NCBI GenBank assembly: GCA_948946035.1
Contig: CARBKU010000011.1
Location: 1 to 16,722, forward strand
Origin: an uncultured Clostridia bacterium
GTDB lineage: Bacteria; Bacillota; Clostridia; TANB77; CAG-508
Direction: 5' to 3'
Length of the DNA stretch: 16,722 bases
Shown here piece by piece: positions 1 through 11,500 of the stretch (the first letter of the stretch is position 1; the number at the start of each line of letters is the position of its first letter). The position numbers and the translations under genes were made by a program. The notes beneath the pieces were generated by a model, which was given only the letters and a program-made list of their open reading frames with translations, was not told the origin of the DNA and did no database searches.

Positions 1-11
1 TTTGATAACAT
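1..11 (-). CDS. Start of a downstream gene, cut by the window edge
   Basis: An ATG (complement of 9-11) follows GAGG and a six-base spacer (TTAAAA), and the reading frame begins M-L-S before the window ends. It lies 56 bases after the helicase stop codon on the same strand, so it would be the next gene of the same transcript. Too little is present to say what it encodes. Confidence 0.4.
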
Positions 12-67
12 TTTTAACCTCTTTTCTTTCTAAAAATAAATAATTTCTAAATATTTTTACTTATAAA

Positions 68-3000
68 TTATCTTTCATGATCTTTGTTTTTATCTTTTTC
101 ATTATCTTCTATTTCATCATTTGATGTGTCTAATACTTGTTTTTCTTTTTCATCTAGTTTTAATAAAATATTTAATTCTTCAAGTTTTTTCATTTTTTCT
201 TTTAGTTCTTCTTCTTTTGGAAATGGCTTTTGAACTTCTATTTTTGCTGTTTCAAGTTGCTTTTCAATATCTTCTATTCTCAACTTTGCATCTGGAATCT
301 TATCTTTTATTGCTTCTAGTGCATTATTTATTCTTGTAATATTACCAAAAGTATCACTACCTAAAAAAATACTATAACTATATTTATTTCTCATAGTCAT
401 AGTAAATTTCTTTTCTACTGAATTAAAACCAAGTTCTAATCTAAATCCCCTATATTCTCCTATATCTTCAATATCTGGATTTGATTTTGATTTGCAAACT
501 TCTAGTATTGCTTTTCCTGCTTGCTCTTTATCAGTATATTCAATTCCTTTAATTATCATTTTAGAAAATCCATCTTCATTTGGTATTGTGTTATCTTCTA
601 GCTGCTTGACATCAGCTTCTAGTGCATTGACCTTTTCTTGTATCTCTTTTATTTGATTTGGATACGATCTTGCAATTTTATCTTCTAAATCATAAATCTG
701 GCTTTGATAACTTTGTCTTACTATTTTTAATTTTGCAACTTCTGAATCTAACTGTGTCTTTTCTAATATATATTTATTTCCTGTTGCTAAAGCCTTAATT
801 TCTCCATAGCTCAATGCTGTTTCATCTATATCATCTGCTGTTCTATCTGGAGTCTTTGAAGTCATAATTTGTGAAATAAAGCCTTGCTTTCTCTCTAACA
901 TTTGAAATAAGTAAGCATCAAATGTTTTTTCTGTTACATAGGTATATATATGAACTTGCTTATTTTGATTTCCTTGTCTTACTCCTCTACCATTTCTCTG
1001 TGTTAAGTCGGCAGGTCTATATGGTGTGTCTAAATGGTGCAAAGCAATTATTTTATCTTGCACATTCGTACCTGCACCCATTTTGCTTGTACTTCCCATT
1101 AACACTCTAATTTCGCCTTTTCTTACTTTAGCAAATAATTCTTTCTTTTTAGTTTCATTATCTGCTTCATGTATAAAGGCAATTTCTTCTCGTGGAATAC
1201 CTTTTAATACTAACTTTCTTCTTAAATCATTATAAACATCAGTAAATACATAGTTACCCTCATCATCAAATTTTTCTTCAAATTGTTTTGGCGTTGATAA
1301 ATCACAAAATACTAATTGTGTTAGTTTTTGTTCTTTATTTTCTTCCCATATTTTATAGATATTATTTGCACATACTCCAACTTTTCCATTTTCATTATCT
1401 TCTAGCATTTCATTCATAAGTCTTTGGTCTAACGCAAGTTTTCTTCCCTCATTGGTAATCTTCAACATATTATCTTCGCTAGGATCTACACTACCTTTTC
1501 TAATAGCTTCTGCTCTTTCTCCTAACTCTTCTACCATATCTTGTTGCATTTGACTAGGTTTTACTATTTCATCATGCCTTACTACTTCTGGTGTAGGTAA
1601 ATTTAAAGTATCAGCAGTTTGAATATCTGCAACTTCTTTGAATAAACTCATTAACTCTGGTAAATTATGAAATTTTGAGAATCTTGTTTTACTTCTATAA
1701 CTTGTTCCGTTCTGGCGAAAGTTCCATTGCTGTTACTGTTTCTCCAAATATACTTGCCCAATTATCAAAGTGTTCAAGTCCCATTTTTCTTAAATCGTTA
1801 TATTGTAAATATCGTTGCATAGTATAAAGTTCCACCATACTATTTGAAACGGGAGTACCTGTTGCAAATACAACCCCTCTACCATCTGTTATCTCATCCA
1901 TATAACGACATTTCATATATAAATCGCTACTCTTTTGTGCATCTGTCTGTGAAATTCCACCTACATTGTTCATTTTAGTATATAAAAATAAATTCTTGTA
2001 ATTGTGTGCTTCATCTACAAATATTTTATCTATTCCTAACTGTTCAAAGTTGATTACATCATCTTTTCTTGTTTGTGAATTTAATTTCTCAAGTTTGCTT
2101 TCTAACCCTCGTCTTGTTTTTTCCATTTGTTTTATAGTAAAGTTTTCTGCCTTATCTCTTTTAGCTTGTGCTATTCCTGCTATAATATCTGCAATTTGCT
2201 TTTCAATTAGCTGTTGCTGTCTTTCGATTGACATAGGGATTTTTTCAAATTGCGAATGTCCGTATGATTACTGCATCAAAATCTCCAGTAGCAATACGAG
2301 AACAAAACTTTTTTCTGTTAGCTGTTGCAAAGTCTTTTTTAGTTGCTACCATAATGTTTGCTGAAGGATATAATTGTAAAAATTCTGCTGCGAATTGTTC
2401 AATGATGTGGTTTGGAACAACAAAAATAGACTTGTTACAAAGTCCAAGTCTTTTACTCTCCATAGCACCGTGCAACCATTTCAAAGGTCTTTCCTGCTCC
2501 GTACCTCATGTGCTAACAGTGTATTTCTTCCATACAAAATGTGAGCAATGGCATTTTGTTGATGTGTTCTTAATTTTATCTCTGGATTCATACCTACAAA
2601 ATTCAAATGGCTTCCGTCGTATTCACGAGGTCTAATGCTATTGAATTTGTCATTATATAACCTTACTAATCGTTCTCTTCTTTCTACATCATTAAAAATC
2701 CAATCTTCAAATGCTTGCTTAATTTGGTCTTGCTTTGCTTGTGCAATAGCTGTTTCTTTTGCATTAAATTCTCTTTTTTTGTTTCCATCAAGATCTGTTA
2801 CAGTATCAAATACTTTCACATCTTTTAAATTCAATGTTTTTTCAATAATTTCATAAGCATTTACTCTATTTGTTCCATAGGTTTTATTCGCTTTTACATT
2901 TGAATAATCATAATTTTTGCTTGTTATATACCATTGTGAATTATACTCACTAAATTTCACTTTCATGTTCCATTGTGCATGATTTGGAGTTTCTAACAAT

Positions 3001-6000
3001 TCATACATAAATTTATCAATAATCTCTGTTGGTATCCATGTTGCTCCTAACTTTATTCCAATTTCATTGGCTGTCAAATCCTTTGGCATTACTTGTTTTA
3101 ATGCTTCTATATTAGTTGCAAATTCTGGGTGCATTCCAACTGATGCTTCTGCCATTTTTAGTTTTTCTCTTATATTTCCTGAAAGATATTCATCACTCGT
3201 TACATATTTATTATTTTCCATAGGAAGTTTATAAATAATACCATCTAGTTCTTTTACTAACTCTTCTTGTGTTTTGTTTGTAAGTTTTGACATATATTCT
3301 AAATCAACAGATGCTTTTTCTGATAGTGATACAATTAGTGCTTCATTTGCAGTATCAACACTTGTTATTTCCTTATATGCTTTGATAGTTCTTTTTGAGA
3401 ACATATCAGCTTTTCGTACAAACCTACCCTCACTGTCCATTACTTCTAATGAACATAGTAAATAGTAGCTACTATCTGCTTCAAATGCTAAACGATTTCC
3501 TCTACTATTGATAATTCCATATTTCTTAACATAGTTGTCATACATTCTATTCAATTTTGCTTGTGCTATTTTAATATTTTCTTCTGGATAATCTTCTGTT
3601 TGTAGATCTATTAAATCTCTGACACAATCTCGAAGTTCTATCATTCCTTTTATTCTGCTTATTGTAGTAATTGGTAAGTCTTGTTCTGCCATTACGCTAT
3701 TTTCTCTAAAATATACTTTTCCATCAATAATGGTATAAGAAAAGTTTTTTACAGAAGGATCTGCTGGGAGCATTGTTTCTTCTCTTTCTTCAATATCTCC
3801 TATTTCGTATTCTGTAATTTCTCCAGTTATCTTTTCTTTTGCTTCATCTAATAAAGTCTTTAATTCTATTCCCTCATAAGGTTTACAAGTCGAATCTGGT
3901 CTGCCATATTGTGTAGGCTCTGTTCCCATTGTTCCTAATATCATGTCTGGATTATCGACAAAATATTTATTCATTGTAATACCATTTTTGTCAGTATCTA
4001 AATAAACCCAGTCTGGCATAATGTCTGTCATATTTTCTCTTTTTTTCAAGAATAGTATATCTGAAGTTACTTTTGTTCCTGCATTTTTGGTAAATGTGTT
4101 ATTAGGTAGTCTTATTGCTCCTAATAGCTCTGCTCTCTGTGCAATATATTTTCTAACTTCTGAATTCTTTTTGTCCATTGTTCCTTTTGAGGTAATAAAA
4201 GCAATAACTCCTCCGTGGTCTAATCTTGTCCAATGTTTTTGCGAAAAAATAGTCATGTGTTAGAAATTTGTTTTTATTATATCGTTTATCGTTTGGCTTA
4301 TATTCATCAAATGGCACATTTCCAACTGCTACATCAAAAAAGCTATCTGGTAATTCTACTTTTTCATAGGCATTTACTGCTATTGTAGACCTTTGATATA
4401 ACTGTTGTGCTATTCTTCCAGATATAGAATCAAGCTCAACACCATACATTTTACATTCTTTTAATTGTGTTGGTAGCATTCCAAAAAAATTTCCAACACC
4501 ACATGATGGCTCTAATATATTTGCTTCTTTTAATCCCATATTTTGTAGTATTTCATACATTGAATTGATTACTATTGGTGGTGTGTAAAATGCTGTTAGT
4601 ACAGAACTTCTAGCATTTTTATATTCCTCATCATTTAATAATTCTTTTAATGTTTTATATTCATTTGACCAACTGCTATCATCTTCTTTAAATGCTTGTT
4701 GTAAGCCACCCCATCCGACATATTTTGACATAATTTCCTGTTCTTCTGGAGTCGCATACCTATTTTCCTCTTCACACTTTTTTAATACTTTAATTGCTGC
4801 AATATTTCTCTCAAACTTTTCTCTAGGCGTTCCTATTCCTAAATCATTATCTGTAATTTTATAATTATTTCTATCTTCTAGTTCTACTTCTGGGTGCAAT
4901 ACAAAGTCTTGAATTTTGTTTTTAGTTCTTACAAAATTAGGCTTAATATCTTGTTTTGGGAAGTTTCTCTCATTTTGATTATATAAATTTTCAAAGGTTA
5001 AGATACTTTCTTCTCTAAATATAGGCATAGGTATTTGTAGGTCTAATAGACTTATTGTATCTTTTTCTAAATCAATATTGTCAATTCTATATTTTCTATC
5101 AGATTCTAAATAAACCTCTTGCCCTACTTTGTATGGCTTTTCTTGTTCAACTTGCTTCTTATTTTCTCCTTGTTGTTCTTCTGTTTCTTGCTGTACTATC
5201 TCTTCTTTTTGAGTTTCTTGTTTTTCTACTTTTCTTTCATATTCTACTTCTAATTTTTTTATGATTTCTTCTAAATCATTTGTAAAATCATTTACTTCAT
5301 TTTCTTGTTTTAATATTTCTTTTAGATATTGTATTGTTTGTTGTATAGATTCCGAATTTTTTAAATCATCTCTAATTTGTTCTATTGGTACTTCATTAAG
5401 ATCTTCTATATCATAAGTATTGTAAAAGTCATACAAGTCTTGTTCTAGTGTTTGTTCTTTATAACTATTTACTTCTATTGTATTTTCTTCTTGTTCTTTT
5501 ACAATTAAATGGTCATTTGAATAATTATCTTTGACTTTTCTTTCAAATTCATCAAAGCTCATTGTTTTATTTAATATAGGAAATTTTGTGTCAATTAAGG
5601 TTACTACATTGTCCTTTATACCTGCAATTTCATACTTATCTGCACCAATATAGACTGTATCTCCTAAATGATATTCATAATGTGGAACTCTTTTCTCTAA
5701 TATTGATATTATCACATCTAGTTCATGTTTTTGTGAGTCTGTATCTGCAATATTTTCTCTTATTTTATTTAAAGCATTTACATAGTCATTTACATTTCTC
5801 GTATCACTTATATCTGATTTTACTATTTCAATATTTTCTTCATCTGTGTTTAAAGCTGCTGTATCATCTGGATAATTATATAAATCTGATGGCTTAACAA
5901 ATGAATATACTCTTTTGGCAAGCTCATACTCTTGTTGTTCTGCTTGATTTTCTAGTTTCTCTTCTGCTTCTCTTAATTCTTTTTCTTGGTCTTGTTTTTT

Positions 6001-7983
6001 TAGCCAATTAGAATATTCTGCTTTTTCCTTATCATTTAAGTATCTATCAAGTTTTATTAACTCACTTATTCTTTTTTCTACTTTATTCCATGGTAATGTA
6101 ATTTTAGGATCATTATCTCCATAACCTCTATGCAGTTTTATTCCTGTTCCATCAAAGTCTATACCCACTCTTGTTCCAGTATGAATCGAACTACTACCAC
6201 CCCATCCATACTCATTCTTTAAAAACTTAATATTTTCTTGACTAGAAAGGCTTGTTTCAAATTGATGATATATTCTCATTTTGCTTTCTTGAATATTACT
6301 TCCACCTTGTAAAGCATAATCAATTAGCTCTTGTGTAAAAGAAAAAGCAGGAGCATCTTCTGCTTCTACTTGTAATATTTTCATTTGGTCATCATAACTT
6401 GGAACTGGTTTATGCAAATCATTAAATTCATTTACTAATATAAGTCCTTCAATATATTCTGCTACCATTTCCCATTTATAATATACTTCTGCTGTCCTAT
6501 TCAAATAATCATCTTTCCATAAATGTAGAACATTCTCATAGGCTTTATAACCTAATCTCACATCATCAATTACAATTTCTGTATAGGCATCATCAAAGGC
6601 TTTTTTTATATATTCTGTTCTATCTATTATATCTAAATGTGTTTTGTAAAATTCCTTAATATCATTTCTACTTATTTTCAATGTTTGAACCTTACTTAAT
6701 AATGCACTTACATATTTGTCTTGTAAATAGTCTTTGTCTGTTTCTTGTTCTTCTTTAGTTAATATTCTTCTTTGTGATGAATTATCTTCTAAATGTAAAT
6801 TATTTCGTTCGCTGCCATCTCCTCTGCTGTCGCTTTGATGTTGTTCATGAATCCTACCCATGTCATTTGGTCTTTGGCTTTCAATTCTTCTGTTATTCCT
6901 TGTTGTTTCTTCATCATCTCTACCAATTCTTCCACTCTCTGGCTCACTTGTTCCTGTACTTGTGTCAAGTGTTGTGCTAGTTTCTTGTTCATTACTAATA
7001 TTGTCAACTCGTGGTTTTTGTGATTCTTTAGATAATTGTATCTCATCAGAGCGTATTTTCTTGCTGGTATCTTCTCTTTCTCCATTACTAGGTTGGGCAT
7101 ATAATAATCCCCTTGTTTCGTGTACTCTATTTTCTCTACCATCTTCTTTTCCTCCTTTGATTTTTTCATTATCATTAGAATACATCTCTTTATCAAATTT
7201 TTCTATTGTACGATTTTTTAATTTTTCACTTTTTTGTAGATTTGCAACTGTCCTTGCAATTTCTCTCAAACCCATTTCTGCTATATCACTTACACTTGCA
7301 CCTAATGTTGTTATAACTTCTTGGTTATTAAAGTATTTTATATATGATAACTCTTGCTCTTGTATTTGCTCTTTTGCATTTATTCCACATCTAGTCATCA
7401 TCATATAACTTACACTTGCCCATGTAGTGGTAATAAGCATAGTTTTTATTTCATCATCTGATACAGTTTCAAGCATTGAGTTTTTCTTGTTTTTTATAAT
7501 TGATGTAAAATAATCTTCTATATTATCTACCACCATATTATAACTTGCTGAAATTATAGCTTGTGATAAGTTTTCTTTTGAGCCTATATCTCCAAAATTT
7601 GCTTCTAAACTTTCAATTATATCTTCTTCATATTCTTGTTTTATAGACCACAATTTGTATTTTGTATTATTATAGTTGTTAGTATCTGATAAGTCAAATA
7701 CTAACTTAAATGGATATTCACTATACGGATTTTTATCGAATACATATATTGGCTTTGCTCCACTATTTACCCATCTATGTGGTACTACTTTTTTATTCCA
7801 CTCTTGCATAGTTGCACAAGCTCTTGCATCTGGTCGCTGTGCATATATAAGAATTTGGTCATCAAAATCATATTTGAAATTCCATGAACTGCTATCTAAA
7901 AACTTTCTCCAATTTTCTGTACTTTGTGAAAGTTCATTTATAACTTCTTTATAGAGTTGTCTTGTTTCTGTTATTTTTCCCAA
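68..7983 (-). CDS. Giant N6-adenine methyltransferase / SNF2-type helicase of a mobile element, read through five +1 CGG frameshifts
   Basis: Removing one C at each of five CGG codons gives one continuous 2636-residue protein. The start is TTG at 7983, six bases after GGAGG. Residues about 38-60 hold the motif QILIYAQRPDA, common at the N-terminus of large mobile-element proteins. A polar linker follows, then a region with YGWGG, and two similar beta-rich segments (VGQEVYLESDRKYRI, LGDTVYIGADKYEI). The methyltransferase has motif I EPSCGVGNFF at 1158 and catalytic motif NVPF at 1222. The helicase has Walker A GAGKT at 1828, DEAH at 1989, a TGTP motif and motif VI QRNGRGVRQGN at 2327, followed by coiled coil. 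Family members are single polypeptides of this domain order, carried by conjugative elements and probably acting on incoming or transferred DNA. The breaks lie at conserved glycines 1257, 1828, 1838, 1907 and 2091. Ordinary decoding would stop within 4-20 codons of each site. The alternative is a multiply disrupted pseudogene, which the uniform lesion argues against. Confidence 0.85.
1706..1712 (-). other. +1 frameshift site, GAA-C-GGA, in the helicase
   Basis: The in-frame read GAA CGG AAC AAG TTA TAG ends four codons after the preceding GAA. Skipping the C (complement of 1709) gives S-P-E-G-T-S-Y-R-S-K-T-R, the conserved segment between the two helicase lobes (family pattern PEGT.YR..TRF). 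The recovered glycine is residue 2091. Confidence 0.85.
2259..2265 (-). other. +1 frameshift site, ATA-C-GGA, in the helicase
   Basis: The in-frame read ATA CGG ACA TTC GCA ATT TGA stops five codons after the CGG. Skipping the C (complement of 2262) gives F-D-A-V-I-I-G-H-S-Q-F-E-K-I-P, a conserved helicase segment. The recovered glycine is residue 1907. Confidence 0.85.
2467..2473 (-). other. +1 frameshift site, GCA-C-GGT, in the helicase
   Basis: The in-frame read GCA CGG TGC TAT GGA GAG TAA stops after five codons. Skipping the C (complement of 2470) gives F-E-M-V-A-G-A-M-E-S-K-R, the helix after Walker A. This site is only ten codons downstream of the previous shift. The recovered glycine is residue 1838. 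Confidence 0.85.
2498..2504 (-). other. +1 frameshift site, GTA-C-GGA, in the helicase Walker A motif
   Basis: The in-frame read GTA CGG AGC AGG AAA GAC CTT TGA stops after six codons. Skipping the C (complement of 2501) gives L-L-A-H-E-V-G-A-G-K-T-F, which restores the ATP-binding P-loop. The recovered glycine is residue 1828. Confidence 0.88.
4212..4218 (-). other. +1 frameshift site, CCA-C-GGA, after the methyltransferase core
   Basis: The in-frame read continues CCA CGG AGG AGT TAT TGC and stops at 4153. Skipping the C (complement of 4215) gives K-I-R-P-G-G-V-I-A-F-I-T-S-K-G-T-M, the conserved strand after the NVPF motif in this methyltransferase family. The recovered glycine is residue 1257. 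Confidence 0.85.
6789..7142 (-). CDS. tnpV: TnpV-family transposon protein overprinted in the helicase gene
   Basis: This 117-residue ORF lies wholly inside the helicase gene, on the same strand and in the +1 frame. It has its own ribosome binding site, AAAGGAGG, eight bases before ATG at 7142; an upstream ATG in the same frame lacks one. The order and content match the TnpV family of Tn4451-like and conjugative elements: GDYYMPNL near the start, the RYNYLK segment in the middle, then QGITEELKAKDQMTWVGFMN and a terminal NEIIYI. About 118 residues is usual for the family. TnpV has no settled biochemical function. In the helicase frame the same DNA encodes a Ser/Arg/Glu-rich linker containing SQRPNDMGRIHEQ. 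I recall a similar linker (RPDEMGG.DEQ) in related helicases, which suggests the overlap is old. The stretch is visibly richer in G+C than its surroundings, as expected under double constraint. Confidence 0.75.
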   Translation of the reverse strand: MVEKIEYTKQGDYYMPNLVMEKEKIPARKYALMRYNYLKNHKNHELTILVMNKKLAQHLTQVQEQVSQRVEELVEMMKKQQGITEELKAKDQMTWVGFMNNIKATAEEMAANEIIYI

Positions 7984-8000
7984 ACTATTCCTCCTCTACA

Positions 8001-8312
8001 TTATTGTCTTTTCATTTTCCTTGTATAATCTTCATCTACTTTTAATACATTATCAAATGCAGAAAGTAATAAAACTATTAGTTCTGCTGCTTCTTTTTGG
8101 AATAGTCCAATGTCTATTATAGATATTTCTCCCTCTTCATCTTTTTGTGGTATAGAATATCTTAATAATAAATCTTGTAGGTTTCTTGCTTTTTCTTTCC
8201 ATTCTTCTGTTACAATATTTTCTTCTTGAAATGCAAGTAATGCCATTAGTTTATTAAAATTTCCTTTATTTACAATGAATTTTACTGATGGCTTTTTATA
8301 ATGTTCTATCAT
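8001..8312 (-). CDS. Small protein of unknown function between adhesin and helicase (103 aa)
   Basis: The ATG at 8312 lies just after AAAGGAG, which sits inside the last codons of the gene before it; the two genes are separated by two bases and are probably translationally coupled. The protein starts MIEHYKKPSVKF and has two amphipathic helical stretches, including KEAAELIVLLLSAFDNVLKV near the C-terminus. It has no signal peptide, membrane span or catalytic motif that I recognise. Its stop codon is 17 bases before the helicase start, so it belongs to the same operon as the helicase. It may be an accessory protein of the mobile element, but that is inferred only from position. Confidence 0.75.
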   Translation of the reverse strand: MIEHYKKPSVKFIVNKGNFNKLMALLAFQEENIVTEEWKEKARNLQDLLLRYSIPQKDEEGEISIIDIGLFQKEAAELIVLLLSAFDNVLKVDEDYTRKMKRQ

Positions 8313-8314
8313 AG

Positions 8315-8530
8315 TTATCTCCTTTCTGTTTCCTCTTTTCCTGCTAAAAATCCTATTACATTTTTCTTTGCTACTGCTTCTTTTAAATCCATAATAAAAC
8401 TTTTTTCAACAGGGCTAAACTGTTTCAAATCTTCCCATTTTAAGGCTTTTATTTTTTGTTCTGAATCTATATTGTTTTCAAATAATTTTTCCAATGTCTT
8501 TACACTTTGTGTTAGTGTATATTGTGGCAT
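8315..8530 (-). CDS. Small charged protein of unknown function (71 aa)
   Basis: The ATG at 8530 follows AAGGAGG with a seven-base spacer (AATTATA). The protein is short, charged and probably all helical (MPQYTLTQSVKTLEKLFENN at the start, AGKEETERR at the end), without Cys, signal peptide or membrane segment. It is the first gene after the adhesin and the hairpin at 8555-8578, and its end carries the ribosome binding site of the next gene. I recognise no family. The conserved-looking core is ALKWEDLKQFSPVEKSF. Confidence 0.72.
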   Translation of the reverse strand: MPQYTLTQSVKTLEKLFENNIDSEQKIKALKWEDLKQFSPVEKSFIMDLKEAVAKKNVIGFLAGKEETERR

Positions 8531-8554
8531 TATAATTCCTCCTTAAATTGAATT

Positions 8555-8578
8555 AAGGTGGCTAATTAAAGCCACCTT
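8555..8578 (-). terminator. Strong hairpin between adhesin and the downstream operon, without a U-tract
   Basis: AAGGTGGCT and AGCCACCTT form a perfect nine-base-pair stem around a TTAATT loop, ten bases after the adhesin stop codon. On the coding strand it is followed by AATTCAATTT rather than a run of T, so it is a weak candidate for an intrinsic terminator. It may instead protect or separate the adhesin and downstream transcripts. Confidence 0.5.
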
Positions 8579-8587
8579 GTTATTGGT

Positions 8588-11500
8588 CTATTTTTTATTT
8601 ACTGATTTTCTCTTTTTATATTCGTGTACTCCCACACTAGCTAATGCAAGTATAGATAATCCTAATAAACCTACATATAGTTTTAAGTTACTATTATCTC
8701 CTGTTTTTGGTGTATCTACTGGTACATTTTCAAATTCAAAAGTATATGTTGAATCTTCGCTTTCTACTTTTTCATTATCAATAAATGTTCCTTTGTCATT
8801 CATTTCAACTTTGATTACTTTATCTGATAATACATAACCCTTTGGTGCAGCAATTTCCTTAATATAATAAATTCCATAACGCAAATCTTCAAATAAAACT
8901 GTTCCATTTTCTTTGTCTGATTTTACTTCTTTTATAAGTTTTGTGCATTCTGCATCTTCATATATTCCGAAGATAAATTTATCTTTTATTACTTCTTTTG
9001 TATTACTATCAATTTTTACTAATTTAATATCTTGAAGAATAGGCATATCTTTCATTTCTACTCTTTGTGTTTCTTTATCTTCACTTACAAAAAACTCGAT
9101 TTCTTCTGTATTTTCATAGCCATAAGGTGCAGTAATTTCAACTAATTTGTATTTTTTGTTTTCTTCTAATCCAACTACTTTATGTGGCTCTTTTGTAGAT
9201 GTCCATTCATCTATTACATTGCCATCTTCGTCAATTACTTTTAATTCTGCTCCCTCAATTTCTTCGCCTGTTACTAGATCTGTTTTTACAACTTCTAATA
9301 TTTTGTCTATCATTATTACTTTTTGAGTTTCTTTATCACTTGTTACTGTGAATTTCACATCAGTAGCTTTTACATATCCATTAACGACAATTTCTTCGTG
9401 TAGTATATATTCTTCATTTTCTATAAGACCATTTACTTTGTGTGGCTCTTTACCAGAAACCCATTTGTCTACAATATTCTTTGTTTTTGTGCTAGTAACA
9501 ACTAAAGTAGCTCCCTCTAGTTCGTTTCCTGCAATATCTTGTTTTGATATTTCTACGACTTTATCTATCATTTTCACTTCTTGTGTTTCTTTATCAGTAG
9601 TTACAGTAAATGTGATTTCATTTGATATAACAAATCCATCTGGTGCATATTGTTCAATAAGTGTATAAGTTTTTCCTTCTACTAAATTGTTAATTCTATG
9701 TGGCTCTTTTGTAGATGTCCACTCATCAACTACATTATTATCTTCATCAATAACTTGAAGTTCTGCTCCTTCAATTTCATTTCCACCAATATCTTGTTTT
9801 GTCATTGTTACTACTTTGTCTATCATTGTTACTTTTTGAATCTCTGCTGTATTTTCTACTTTGAATTTGATTTCTGTTGCTACCACAAATCCATTTGGTG
9901 CTATTTCTTCTTTTAGTGTATATTCTTTTCCTACAACTAAACCTTCTATTTTGTGAGTTTTTTCAGTAGATACCCAACTATCAATAACTTCGTTATTTTC
10001 GTCTGTAACAGTTAGTTTTGCACCAACTAACTCTTTTTCTCCTGTTATATCTGTTTTGCTAATTTCTATTGCTGTTGTTTTATTTTCAATATCTTTCTCT
10101 ACAACATATTCTTTTGTTACTGTATCTTTTTGTTCAAATATTACTTCGTATTCTGTTTTATCTAACACTGCTCCATCTATTGTTGTTAGTTCTTTTAAGT
10201 GATATTTGCCCATTGGTAAATTTGAAACTGTCAATGTTCCATCAGCTTTTAGATTATATTTCCCTACTACTTTTCCTTTTTCATATATAGTAGATCCGTC
10301 AGCATAATCAATTATTTTTTCATCTGCTACTAATTCAAAAGATATTTTTGTAAAGTCAATATCTTTTATCATTGTTTTGTCCATATCTTCTCTTAATTCT
10401 ACTTTTTTATTTAATTTTAGTGTTCCTGTTGGTTGCTCATTTTTTACTGTTACTGTAATCCAAGCATCCCATTCTTTATCATAATTTAGTGTAGAGTTTC
10501 TGTTATCTACTTTAAAAGTTAATTCTTCATCTAATTGTATAAATCCTGTTGGAATTTTTATTTCAGTTAATTTATACTTTCCTGCTTCTAACTTTGTTTC
10601 TGTTTTTGCAATTCCCTCGCTGTTTGTAGTCCAAGTTTTATAATATTTATCGCTAATTTTACATTGTACTTGTTTCCATTTGTTTGTATCTTCATTTAAT
10701 CTGTATAATTCAAATGTTGCATTAGAATAAGTTACAAATTTTCCTGTCTTTTTATCTTGTTTTTGCATTTTTATATATGCCTCAAATGGCAAATCATTTT
10801 CAACAAGTTCTTTAACTGGTGTTTTACTGTCTTTATCTATTGTTACATAGAATTGTTCAACTGTTGTTATCTCTGGAGATGGTGTATAAGTTTCATTTAC
10901 TGTATATTCTCCATAAGCTAAAAGTCCAGAAATTCCATGTCCATTAGTTCCTGTTCTAAATATTGAATATTCATCTGTCGCAAATTCGTTTAAATGTTTC
11001 TTTGCTTCATCAAAACTTCCGTAATAATCAACATATTTTGAAAGTATAGCTGTAAATTCTGCATTTGCTACTGTTTCTGCTGTTGCATTTTCATTTGTGC
11101 TAACTTTGATTACTTCAAAAGGTGCTTTTTCTACTGTATTTGTAACTGTTCCTGCTACTTCTATAACTTTTGTATTCATATCTCTATATGAAAATGTATA
11201 ATCATACACTTTTGTATCTGGCATATAACCTGTTGGTACTATGGTTTCTTTTGCATAATATTTTCCCATTGGTAGTCCTGTTAGTTTTGTTCCATCTACA
11301 CTTATTTTTGCAGGTGTATTATTGTTTGTTATTTTTATACTAGCTACTCCATATTCATTGAAAGTAAATGTCGCTATTTGTTCGTCTTTGTCAAAATATT
11401 TTATTGTTCCTGCAACATTTGTTATTCTTTCTTTTGCATATAAAGTATATTCAGTTCCTTTAAGTGTCGCATCTCCGTGATGTGATTTTTTATCTACTCT

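Noticed and set aside
68..7983. Helicase as a decayed pseudogene or as several separate genes
   Set aside because: The only defects are five identical one-base excesses at CGG. The pieces join exactly into known conserved motifs, and most internal ATGs lack ribosome binding sites.
9044..10075. Adhesin repeats as a CRISPR or other non-coding array
   Set aside because: The units are 255-258 bp, in frame and encode Cna_B domains.
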